Below, piece by piece: positions 1 through 5,857 of a stretch of 5,970 nt of DNA. The position numbers and the translations under genes were made by a program. Origin of the DNA: Bacteroidota bacterium (GTDB lineage: Bacteria > Bacteroidota > Bacteroidia > Chitinophagales > Chitinophagaceae); NCBI GenBank assembly GCA_023427575.1, contig JAEZAY010000288.1, positions 1 to 5,970 on the forward strand, in the 5' to 3' direction. The notes under the pieces are model-generated. The model was not told where the DNA came from. It made no database searches and saw only the letters and a program-made list of their open reading frames with translations. Position 1 is the stretch's first letter. Each line of letters opens with the position of its first letter.

Positions 1-77
1 GCCTGCTCCTCCAGCCAGCGCAACAACACAGGAAGCCGGCCGTTCACGCCATTCACATTATAGGTGGCAATTTTCAT
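1..77 (-). CDS. xthA: Exodeoxyribonuclease III, N-terminal 25 codons only (runs off window)
   Basis: The minus strand from the ATG at 77 reads MKIATYNVNGVNGRLPVLL followed by RWLEEQ and then leaves the window. The opening beta strand with Y-N-V-N-G is the hallmark start of the exonuclease III/AP endonuclease family (endonuclease/exonuclease/phosphatase fold). The Asn after Tyr corresponds to the metal-binding Asn7 of E. coli ExoIII. Family members incise abasic sites and remove 3' blocking groups during base-excision repair in the cytoplasm. The leader (AATAATTTGATAC before ATG) has no Shine-Dalgarno site, as is usual in Bacteroidota. It lies 98 bp downstream of the nucleoside hydrolase gene on the same strand, so read-through is possible. 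The catalytic residues are outside the window, so other proteins of the same fold cannot be fully excluded. Confidence 0.85.
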   Translation of the reverse strand, partial: MKIATYNVNGVNGRLPVLLRWLEEQ

Positions 78-175
78 GTATCAAATTATTCATAAATGTA
101 AGAATCATTGCTGTTTTCAAGATCCGAAGCGCTGGATACTGATTTTACAAACTTTCGATGAACATTGTTTTCATT

Positions 176-1207
176 CTATTCGTAATTACGATCTACCAGT
201 TTGTACTGTTTCATCCGATCGTAAAAATCCTGCATGATCGCTTCTTTATTAAAATTTTCCCATACCTGAATCTGGTGTGGATGGCCGGGCCGGTCCACCC
301 ATTCATTCTTGATTAAAACGGGTGCCGGAATTAAAATTTGTTCCGCCCAGCCGGGATTTTTGAGAATGGCAACGGCGGCCATGTCGAACAAGGCCCTGGT
401 TCCGGCTTCATCGTGCGTATCAATGTATTTAAACAGACTCACGGAATAATCACCAAAGTTGCTGAAACTGCCACCATGCCGTCCCGGTACCGGCTCCCGA
501 AGTTTCGGGCCCAGGCCCGGCATCAGCCGGTTGACCTCTTCTCTGGTAGCACTCACTGCCGCTGTACCGGAGGGTTTTCCATATCGAACCGTCACCATTT
601 CGAATTGCACGCCGGCGTTTAATACAAAATTGACCGATGCCGTATCGTTTTCCAGATTGTATTCGCCGGGCTCCGGATAGTTAGACCCAAGCCATACGAT
701 CCTGATCCTGGAGGAAATGGAAGGATCTTTGGCCAGTGCCAGCGCTATATTCGTAAGTTTTCCTACCGGCAACAACACCAGTTTTCCAGCGCTCTTTTTA
801 TGTGCTTCCGCGATGATGAAATCAACGGCTTCCCATCCATCAAAATTCGGTTCGGAAATTCTGGATTTAATGATGGCGAAGGAATCATTCGCACCGCGAA
901 GCAGCGGAATTTTTCCAAAAACATTGCAAAGCTTCATTACTCTTTCCGCTTCCTGATACTGCTGATCAATATCACCGCCATTACGGGTAGCATTGACAGT
1001 AATACCAGCCAGATCAAAAATATCGCCGTTAAAAAACAGGTATGCCATTGCATGCTGGTCGTCCAGCTCATTATTTGCATCGGTATCTAATAAAACCCGG
1101 ATCTTTTTGTTCGGCTCCGCTTCGGTGGCTTTGTTAGCGGGACTACATGCTAAACTCAATAAAACAATCCAGACAAATCCAGAACGCAGAACTCCGATCT
1201 GATTCAT
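176..1207 (-). CDS. Exported nucleoside hydrolase-like protein (IU-NH superfamily)
   Basis: Predicted 343-residue N-ribohydrolase-fold protein; the family splits the N-glycosidic bond of nucleosides using a Ca2+ ion. Residues 1-21 form an export signal (hydrophobic 11-20) ending LLSLAC, a passable but non-canonical lipobox (Ser at -3), so lipid anchoring at Cys21 is likely but unproven. The metal motif is D41-T-D-A-N-N-E-L-D49-D50, two residues longer than the usual DxDPGxDD. N176, E182 and N184 (GSNYPEPGEYN) match the ribose-binding Asn, Glu and Asn of canonical enzymes, LPVGKLTNIALAL (146-158) matches the conserved GPLTN helix, and D275 matches the last Ca2+ ligand. The His that normally precedes that Asp is Phe274, so the substrate may differ from inosine or uridine. 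I prefer ATG at 1207: the longer frame starts at TTG 1225 and only adds six polar residues before the signal. Fold assignment is strong; substrate is unknown. Confidence 0.85.
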   Translation of the reverse strand: MNQIGVLRSGFVWIVLLSLACSPANKATEAEPNKKIRVLLDTDANNELDDQHAMAYLFFNGDIFDLAGITVNATRNGGDIDQQYQEAERVMKLCNVFGKIPLLRGANDSFAIIKSRISEPNFDGWEAVDFIIAEAHKKSAGKLVLLPVGKLTNIALALAKDPSISSRIRIVWLGSNYPEPGEYNLENDTASVNFVLNAGVQFEMVTVRYGKPSGTAAVSATREEVNRLMPGLGPKLREPVPGRHGGSFSNFGDYSVSLFKYIDTHDEAGTRALFDMAAVAILKNPGWAEQILIPAPVLIKNEWVDRPGHPHQIQVWENFNKEAIMQDFYDRMKQYKLVDRNYE

Positions 1208-1400
1208 ACTAATCTCATTTTGCAACTGTTAATATACCAAATCCGGGGTGGAATTAAAACCTTCTTAACACCCAGCGCCAATGATGCAGGCTATTAAATC
1301 AACCGCTTTTTATGATTCTGATACCACTCATAAAAATCCGTTTAGCCGGCTGAAAAGCAATGAATATTTTGTATCGGCTCAACAATCTAAAATTATTTAC
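1208..1400. promoter_or_regulatory. Divergent intergenic region (nucleoside hydrolase / cupin) with 9-bp inverted repeat
   Basis: If the cupin gene starts at ATG 1401, these 193 bp hold the promoters of both divergent genes. Within them TTTTTATGA (1307-1315) and TCATAAAAA (1328-1336) are perfect inverted repeats. Their centres are 21 bp apart, about two helical turns, which would suit a dimeric regulator. No U-tract follows the stem, so it is not an obvious terminator. I could not find a clear TAnnTTTG Bacteroidota promoter motif on either strand. An alternative is that 1281-1400 codes for a 40-residue N-terminal extension of the cupin protein. Confidence 0.35.
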
Positions 1401-1976
1401 ATGGCATATCGGGGCAAGCAGGTTACCAATCCGGTAACCGGGCAACAAATTACCTTTCTGCAAACAGCATCTGACACAAATGGCAGATACCTGGAAATGC
1501 AATCAACCTATGATTCCTTTTCCCGGAAGCCGACCCCGCATTATCACCCGCATCAAACGGAATATTTCGAAGTTCTGTCGGGCGAACTGACTGTTTGTTT
1601 AAACAATAAAACGCAGGTTCTAAAACCCGGAAACAGGTTATGTATTCCTCCCAATACCCCGCATTCGATGTGGAACAATCATTCGGAAAAAACCATGATC
1701 AACTGGAAAGTGGAACCGGCCATGCATACCGAGCAATTGCTGGAAACGGTTTTTGGCCTGGCGGCCGATGGCAGAATTGATGGGGAGGGAAAGCCCTTAT
1801 TGTTACAATCGGCCTTGCTGATGAATAAGTTTGCCGGTGAATTCCGGCTTGCAAAACCTCCATACAGAATTCAAAAAATTATTTTCGGACTATTAACTCC
1901 AGTAGCATATTTTTTGGGTTATAGAAATTTTTATGAAAAGTATATGGATGCCGGGAGACTGCAATTGGAACAATAA
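1401..1976 (+). CDS. Single-domain cupin protein
   Basis: Predicted 191-residue cytoplasmic protein with one cupin (beta-barrel) domain at about residues 20-105. Cupin motif 1 is H47-Y-H49-(4 residues)-E54-(6)-G61 and motif 2 is G77-(5)-P83-x-N-(2)-H88-(3)-N92. All four usual metal ligands (two His, Glu, third His) are therefore present, and only the motif-2 Gly is replaced by Asn. Metal-dependent binding or catalysis is plausible, but cupin reactions are too varied to name one. The C-terminal part (about 115-191) has a hydrophobic stretch FGLLTPVAYFLGY that could be amphipathic or membrane-associated. The frame is open upstream to ATG 1281, which would give 231 residues. I chose 1401 because MAYRGKQVTNPVTGQ looks like the natural family start, whereas the extra 40 residues look non-conserved and contain an inverted repeat. 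No Shine-Dalgarno is seen. It stands alone and converges with the sigma factor gene. Confidence 0.8.
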   Translation: MAYRGKQVTNPVTGQQITFLQTASDTNGRYLEMQSTYDSFSRKPTPHYHPHQTEYFEVLSGELTVCLNNKTQVLKPGNRLCIPPNTPHSMWNNHSEKTMINWKVEPAMHTEQLLETVFGLAADGRIDGEGKPLLLQSALLMNKFAGEFRLAKPPYRIQKIIFGLLTPVAYFLGYRNFYEKYMDAGRLQLEQ

Positions 1977-2076
1977 TCCCTTTGCTTTTATGCAGTATCG
2001 AAATAGCGATAGACAGTTCAAAATCCTTCTATTGTGCTTTCGCTAAAGTTTTAGAATTCGTCTGATCCGTTTGCCG

Positions 2077-3315
2077 TTATCCGGCGCTTTTACGAAGGGT
2101 TGCCGATAACTTTTTAATATGCGCTTTTTCCGGATCTGTTTTAGCAAGCAACCAGGCCTTTTCATAATACTCGATCGCCCTGGCTGGTTCAGTATCGGAA
2201 TAAAGAAAGGCCAGCAGATGCCAGTAGAAATGGTTCTCCGTAAAATTCAATGCCTCGGCGGCCGCAATAGCTTCCCGATTTCCGGATACCTTCGATAAGG
2301 CAAAAACCCGGTTAAGGGCAGCTACCGGCGACCAGGCAATGTTCAACAAATGATCATACAATTGCAGAATCCGGCTCCACTTTTCTTCTTCGCCGGTTTT
2401 CTTTGTATGCCAATAAGCGATAGCAGCTTCAATATGAAATTTTGTTAGCCTTTCGCCCTGGCTTGCCTTATTCAAATGCCAGGCGCCTTTGCCGATCAGC
2501 TCCTGATTCCATTTGGAACTATCCTGATGGTCGTACAAAATCATTACCGAGCTTTCATTTTTCCGTGCCGGAAATCTCGATGCATGAAAACACATTAATG
2601 CGAACAAAGCATGCACTTCCGGCAAATCAGTCAGCGGATTTTCTATAAGCAGGTAATTTAATCTCATGGCTTCGTAACAGAGCTCTTCTCTGATAACAGA
2701 ATTTTTGCTTTCAGAATAATAGCCTTCATTAAACAATAAATATATGAAGGTGAGAACGGCGTTCAGGCGGCTCTTCATTTCCAGGCCTGAAAAGTTTTTA
2801 ATTACAAGATTTTCCTTCAACTTTTCCTTTGCTCTTTGCAACCGCTTGTTAATGGTTTCCCTATTCGTTAAAAAGGCGTTTGCGATTTCTTCCGGTCCGA
2901 ATCCGCACAGGATCCGAAGGGCAAGTCCAATCTGCGCTTCGGGAGAAATAGCCGGGTGGCAAATAGTAAATAGCATTTGCAGTTGGCTATCCTGGATATT
3001 CTTTTCGGAAAGATCAATCAAAATTTCAGAGCCGGAGCCTGCTTCCGCGCGGATCTGGGGCTCCAGCTTTGAATGAAAAAGAAGATTTCGTTTTACATAA
3101 CTGGCCGCTTTATTTCGGGCAACAGCATATAACCAAGCCTTCGGGTTTGCCGGAATTCCCTTGTAAGGCCAGGTCTGCAGTGCGGCTAAAAAAGTTTCCG
3201 CAGCAATATCTTCTGCCGCCTCCATTTGGTCAATTCCAAAATGCAGGCATAATACAGATGTGATCCGGCTAAACTCCGACCGGAATAAATGAGGTATAAG
3301 TTCCTGCTGTTCCAT
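2077..3315 (-). CDS. ECF42-type RNA polymerase sigma factor with C-terminal TPR-like extension
   Basis: A 412-residue alternative sigma factor that would direct core RNA polymerase to a small regulon. Region 2 is at about 8-80 (LIPHLFRSEF, then the acidic AAEDIAAETFLAAL helix and PKAWLYAVARNKA). Region 4 is at about 122-170, with the helix-turn-helix PEEIANAFLTNRETINKRLQ. The long remainder is typical of ECF42: LFNEGYYSES (194-203), ELCYEAMRLNYLL, a DHQDSSKWNQELI block (262-274), HIEAAIAYWHTKK, then LYDHLLNIAWSPVAALNRVF and alternating helices to about 400 that resemble TPRs. Length matches the group's usual 400-420. No anti-sigma gene is adjacent. In this group the extension itself is reported to be needed for activity. 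It lies 26 bp downstream of a YCII/DGPF gene on the same strand, the conserved partner of ECF42, so the two are probably one operon. The upstream signal is unknown. Confidence 0.9.
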   Translation of the reverse strand: MEQQELIPHLFRSEFSRITSVLCLHFGIDQMEAAEDIAAETFLAALQTWPYKGIPANPKAWLYAVARNKAASYVKRNLLFHSKLEPQIRAEAGSGSEILIDLSEKNIQDSQLQMLFTICHPAISPEAQIGLALRILCGFGPEEIANAFLTNRETINKRLQRAKEKLKENLVIKNFSGLEMKSRLNAVLTFIYLLFNEGYYSESKNSVIREELCYEAMRLNYLLIENPLTDLPEVHALFALMCFHASRFPARKNESSVMILYDHQDSSKWNQELIGKGAWHLNKASQGERLTKFHIEAAIAYWHTKKTGEEEKWSRILQLYDHLLNIAWSPVAALNRVFALSKVSGNREAIAAAEALNFTENHFYWHLLAFLYSDTEPARAIEYYEKAWLLAKTDPEKAHIKKLSATLRKSAG

Positions 3316-3341
3316 TAACGCGCGCCATTAAAATCCACGAT

Positions 3342-3695
3342 TCAATGAATACCGTCATCCTTGGCAATCCTTCGCACTTCCACCGTATTTCCTTCGCCCT
3401 GCAGCACCGGAGAACCTTTTGCAAACTCCACCGCCTCATCCACCGATTCAGCTTTAACTATGATATATCCCCCAATGGTTTCTTTGATGTCTCCAAAAGG
3501 TCCATTGGTAACCACATTGTTGTGCCCGACAATCCGGCTGTCGTCAAACAGCAAACCTTTACCCAGTACAAATTTATTTTGTGCAGCAATCCCATTGATC
3601 CATTCCACGGTCTGCTGCATCCATTGCTGAATCTGCTCCGGTGAAGCCTTTTTATTGCCGTCTTCATGCCGAAAAATTAACATAAATTCGTTCAT
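3342..3695 (-). CDS. YCII-related (DGPF-domain) protein, sigma-factor partner
   Basis: A 117-residue dimeric alpha-beta ferredoxin-like protein of the YCII/DGPF family. It opens with MNEFMLIFRHEDG, followed by a helix (SPEQIQQWMQQTVEWI), and has the signature block TNGPFGDIKETIGGYIIVKA at 63-82. The signature Asp of D-G-P-F is Asn here (N-G-P-F), a common-looking variation but worth noting. The C-terminal part SVDEAVEFAKGSPVLQGEGNTVEVRRI completes the fold. The biochemical role is not established; YciI relatives have a His-Asp pair proposed for catalysis. Genes of this type recur beside ECF42 sigma genes and are thought to be their targets, which fits its place directly upstream of, and co-directional with, the sigma factor here. 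The leader is A-rich (CACAAAAACAAAAGCG before ATG) with no Shine-Dalgarno site. Confidence 0.88.
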   Translation of the reverse strand: MNEFMLIFRHEDGNKKASPEQIQQWMQQTVEWINGIAAQNKFVLGKGLLFDDSRIVGHNNVVTNGPFGDIKETIGGYIIVKAESVDEAVEFAKGSPVLQGEGNTVEVRRIAKDDGIH

Positions 3696-3886
3696 CGCTT
3701 TTGTTTTTGTGTTTGTTGAATCTGTTTTCCTATATTATATCGATCGGACAATACATAAGTGGACATTAGGATAAAAAAATCCGGATTTATAAGCGAGGCT
3801 TTTTATCGTTTGACGTTTCAGCTAAAAAATTCACCGGTCTTTGAACTGATATCTTCTTATTACTATCAAAATTTATCCTGACGAAT
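3696..3886. promoter_or_regulatory. Divergent promoter region between the YCII/sigma operon and namZ
   Basis: These 191 bp separate two divergent transcription units and contain no gene. On the minus strand two TGTCC boxes lie 15 bp apart, TGTCCA (3765-3760) and TGTCCG (3750-3745), followed by CGATCG and TATAAT (3739-3734). I recall a TGTCGA-like -35 element for ECF42 targets in actinobacteria, so autoregulation is possible, but the match is partial and the spacing is not ideal. AAATCCGGATTT (3777-3788) is a perfect 12-bp palindrome and may be an operator. No confident TAnnTTTG element was found for namZ on the plus strand. Confidence 0.35.
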
Positions 3887-5110
3887 ATGATCGCTCTTTT
3901 GATTGCCTTCTTTTCCATCATTTCTTTTTTAAATACTCCCGCTTCCGGAACGGAACAGGTACAAATTGCTACTGATAAAAATACAGCTATCCTGACCGGT
4001 GCGGAACAAACGGCCAAATACCTGCCCCTGATCAAGGGAAAACGGGTGGGCATTTTGGCAAACCCAACTACGATAATTGGAGAACGCCACCTGGTAGACA
4101 GCCTGCTTTCGATGGGAATCAATATCGTAAAGGTTTTTGGTCCGGAACACGGGTTTCGGGGCAATGCCAGCAACGGCGCAAAAGTGGAAGACGAAAAAGA
4201 TCCGGCAACAGGGATTCAGATCATTTCACTATACGGATCCAAACGGAAACCCAGTGCCGAAGATCTTTTGAATGTAGATATCATGATCTTCGATATTCAG
4301 GATGTTGGATGCCGGTTCTATACTTATATAAATGTGTTGCGTGATGTAATGGAAGCCTGTGCCGAACAAAAAAAAGAACTTTTGATTCTGGACCGTCCCA
4401 ATCCCAATGGATATCTTGTAGATGGACCTGTTTTGGATATGAAGCTGAAATCGGGAATCGGTCAGTTTCCGATTCCCATTGCACACGGGATGACCATTGG
4501 CGAATTTGCAAAGATGATTAATGGTGAAAACTGGCTGAGCGGAAATTTGAAATGCAGCATTACCGTTATCCCCCTTGCAAATTATGATCACGACATGCCT
4601 TATGATCTGCCGGTGAAACCTTCGCCAAACCTGAACACCCGCCAAAGCGTTTTACTTTATCCTTCCACCTGCCTCTTTGAAGGCACCATTATCAGCCAGG
4701 GTCGCGGCACTTATATGCCATTTACGGTGTTGGGTAGCCCGGCGCTGAAAGGAAAGTATTCCTTTGCGTTCAAACCGGTTAGCCTGCCGGGAATGAGCGA
4801 ATCGCCCTTACACATGAACAAGGAATGTTTTGGACTTGACCTTCGGAATTATGATTCTGAACTCCTGCGTCAATCCCGCCGCATCAATATCCAGTGGATG
4901 ATTGATCTTTATAATGCATACCCCGATAAAGAACGATTCTTTGATCGCTCGCAAAGCAAACAGATAGGCAATATTAACATACTTACCGGCGACTCAGCAT
5001 TTACCCGCCAGATTGCTGAAGGTAAAACAGCGGAGCAGATCCGGGCCAGTTGGGAGCCGGCGCTCAGTGCATATAAAACCATGCGTAAAAAATACCTGCT
5101 CTATCCATGA
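3887..5110 (+). CDS. namZ: Exported exo-beta-N-acetylmuramidase NamZ (DUF1343)
   Basis: A 407-residue enzyme of the NamZ/DUF1343 (YbbC) family. Characterised members release N-acetylmuramic acid from the non-reducing ends of peptidoglycan fragments during cell-wall turnover and recycling. Residues 1-21 are a signal peptide (hydrophobic 2-15, A-S-G cleavage site before Thr22), so the site of action is the periplasm; it has no positive charge in its n-region. Family blocks follow in order: KGKRVGILANPT (50-61), VFGPEHGFRG (83-92, with Glu87 in the putative active site), SLYG (114-117), DIQDVGCRFYTYI (136-148), DRPNPNG (169-175), HGMTIGE (200-206), KPSPNLN (244-250) and LFEGTIISQGRGT (263-275). 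The C-terminal domain ends SWEPALSAYKTMRKKYLLYP-like, as usual. The length is complete. ATG 3887 is the only ATG before the in-frame stop at 3842. It is monocistronic here; no NagZ, amidase or MurNAc transporter gene is adjacent. Assignment rests on motif recognition. Confidence 0.9.
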   Translation: MIALLIAFFSIISFLNTPASGTEQVQIATDKNTAILTGAEQTAKYLPLIKGKRVGILANPTTIIGERHLVDSLLSMGINIVKVFGPEHGFRGNASNGAKVEDEKDPATGIQIISLYGSKRKPSAEDLLNVDIMIFDIQDVGCRFYTYINVLRDVMEACAEQKKELLILDRPNPNGYLVDGPVLDMKLKSGIGQFPIPIAHGMTIGEFAKMINGENWLSGNLKCSITVIPLANYDHDMPYDLPVKPSPNLNTRQSVLLYPSTCLFEGTIISQGRGTYMPFTVLGSPALKGKYSFAFKPVSLPGMSESPLHMNKECFGLDLRNYDSELLRQSRRINIQWMIDLYNAYPDKERFFDRSQSKQIGNINILTGDSAFTRQIAEGKTAEQIRASWEPALSAYKTMRKKYLLYP

Positions 5111-5172
5111 TCTAACATGAACATGGGATCTGCCGGGCCATTCTTGCTCATATCTAACATGTATATGCGATT
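5110..5172 (+). repeat. Imperfect 21-bp direct repeat downstream of namZ
   Basis: ATCTAACATG occurs at 5110-5119 and again at 5152-5161, and the similarity extends to 21 bp (5110-5130 and 5152-5172, 17 of 21 identical by eye). The start-to-start distance is 42 bp. The first copy overlaps the namZ stop codon. No hairpin with a T-tract that would serve as a standard terminator is visible here. The function is unknown. Confidence 0.5.
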
Positions 5173-5181
5173 TTTACATCC

Positions 5182-5415
5182 GCGTTCCGTAGGAATAATT
5201 TGTTGGTAGCCCAGTATACGAATTGGTTCCCCGTTCCATCGGAACGGATCGTGGGGCGATGCATATAATAAGGCCTGCCCTTTAAATCGGCTTTAATCAC
5301 GATTCGTTCCGATGGAATGATAAAATATATACCTCTTTTGATGCTACCACCGAGATGTCCCTACGGGACATAATGCAAGTTAAGATCTGAAATCCTCATC
5401 GATCTGAAATTGAAG
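5182..5415. repeat. Composite repeat, unit 1
   Basis: The plus module covers 5182-5253. Its first hairpin is eroded on the right arm (GTTCC-GTA-GGAAT), while its second, CCGTTCC-ATC-GGAACGG (5231-5247), is perfect with a 7-bp stem. The minus module covers 5298-5371, with CGTTCC-GAT-GGAATG (one mispair) and the perfect 7-bp hairpin ATGTCCC-TAC-GGGACAT (5355-5371). Segments 5232-5253 and 5298-5319 are inverted repeats with two mismatches. A trailer to 5415 contains GATCTGAAAT twice (5384-5393 and 5401-5410). Confidence 0.85.
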
Positions 5416-5440
5416 CCCGATTGATTACCGCACCTGTTCT

Positions 5441-5675
5441 TCGTTCCGTAGGAACGATTCGTTGGTAGCACTCTTCAACCAATTGGTTCCCCGTTCCATC
5501 GGAACGGATCGTGGGGCGATGCATATAATAAGGCCTGCCCTTTAAATTGGCTTTAATCACGATTCGTTCCGATGGAACGATAAAATATATACCTCTTTTG
5601 ATTCTACCAACGAGATGTCCCTATGAGACAAAATACAGGTTAAGATCTGAAATCCTCATCGATCTGAAATTGAAG
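5441..5675. repeat. Composite repeat, unit 2
   Basis: The plus module covers 5441-5513. It has the perfect hairpin CGTTCC-GTA-GGAACG (5442-5456), an extra 12-bp palindrome AACCAATTGGTT (5477-5488) in its linker, and CCGTTCC-ATC-GGAACGG (5491-5507). The minus module covers 5558-5630: its CGTTCC-GAT-GGAACG hairpin is perfect but its outer hairpin is eroded (TGTCCC-TAT-GAGACA). Segments 5492-5513 and 5558-5579 form a 22-bp inverted repeat with one mismatch, and TCGTTGGTAG is matched by CTACCAACGA at 5604-5613. The whole unit could therefore fold as one long hairpin. The GATCTGAAAT pair is repeated in the trailer. Confidence 0.88.
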
Positions 5676-5700
5676 GATAATGGATTGATGCTCCTGTCTT

Positions 5701-5857
5701 TCGTTCCGTAGGAACGACTCGTTGGTAGCCCGCATCAACCGATTGGTTCCCGTTCCATCGGAACGGATCGTGGGGCGATGAATGGTTTATTTTGCGTTCA
5801 ACGTATTGGCTTTTACATCAGCATACATATCCCTACCAATCGTACCGTACCGAACGA
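5701..5857. repeat. Composite repeat, unit 3 (right half diverged)
   Basis: The plus module 5701-5772 is well kept: CGTTCC-GTA-GGAACG (5702-5716), TCGTTGGTAG (5719-5728) and CGTTCC-ATC-GGAACG (5751-5765), with one C fewer before the second hairpin than in the other units. After GATG at 5777 the sequence diverges. ATTGGC at 5805 keeps exactly the 28-bp offset from GATG seen in unit 2, so the centre is probably homologous. CTACCAATCG followed by ACCGTACCGAACGA (5833-5856) resembles a decayed minus module. About 30 bp, including the inner hairpin, would be missing. Confidence 0.65.

Larger units (their letters stand above)
5182..5857. repeat. Tandem array of a composite ~260-bp palindromic repeat (about 2.6 copies)
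   Basis: Three copies start at about 5182, 5441 and 5701, a period of 259-260 bp. Copies 1 and 2 differ at only 9 of 195 positions (5221-5415 against 5481-5675). Each unit holds a plus-strand module and an inverted minus-strand module facing each other across a 44-bp centre. A module reads: hairpin with GTA loop (CGTTCC-GTA-GGAACG or ATGTCCC-GTA-GGGACAT), then TCGTTGGTAG, a variable linker of about 25 bp, hairpin CGTTCC-ATC-GGAACG, then (G/A)ATCGTG. This is the layout of REP/BIME elements, in which two REPs stand in inverted orientation. No open frame in the block looks like a real gene and no transposase is in the window. Similar GTTCC and GTCCC palindromes are familiar to me from Bacteroidota intergenic DNA, but I know of no established function. 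Confidence 0.9.

Noticed and set aside
1208..1225. TTG start at 1225 for the nucleoside hydrolase
   Set aside because: It adds six polar residues before the signal peptide, whereas ATG 1207 gives a normal signal start.
1281..1400. 40-residue N-terminal extension of the cupin protein from ATG 1281
   Set aside because: The frame is open, but the residues look non-conserved, the region contains an inverted repeat, and MAYRGKQVTNPVTG at 1401 looks like the natural start. It is not fully excluded.
1996..2011. Terminator between the convergent cupin and sigma genes (TATCG-AAATAG-CGATA)
   Set aside because: Only a 5-bp AT-rich stem without a T-tract; too weak to call.
3787..4173. 128-codon minus-strand frame over the start of namZ, and similar antisense frames over the other genes
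   Set aside because: They are shadows of strongly coding frames, with no recognisable motifs.
5172..5819. 9-bp direct repeat TTTTACATC flanking the array as a target-site duplication
   Set aside because: The right copy (5811-5819) lies inside what aligns with the centre of repeat unit 3, not at its outer edge. A chance 9-mer match in AT-rich DNA is not improbable.
5182..5857. CRISPR array
   Set aside because: The period is about 260 bp with conserved 'spacers' and internal inverted structure. CRISPR arrays have 25-40-bp repeats with unique spacers, and no cas gene is present.
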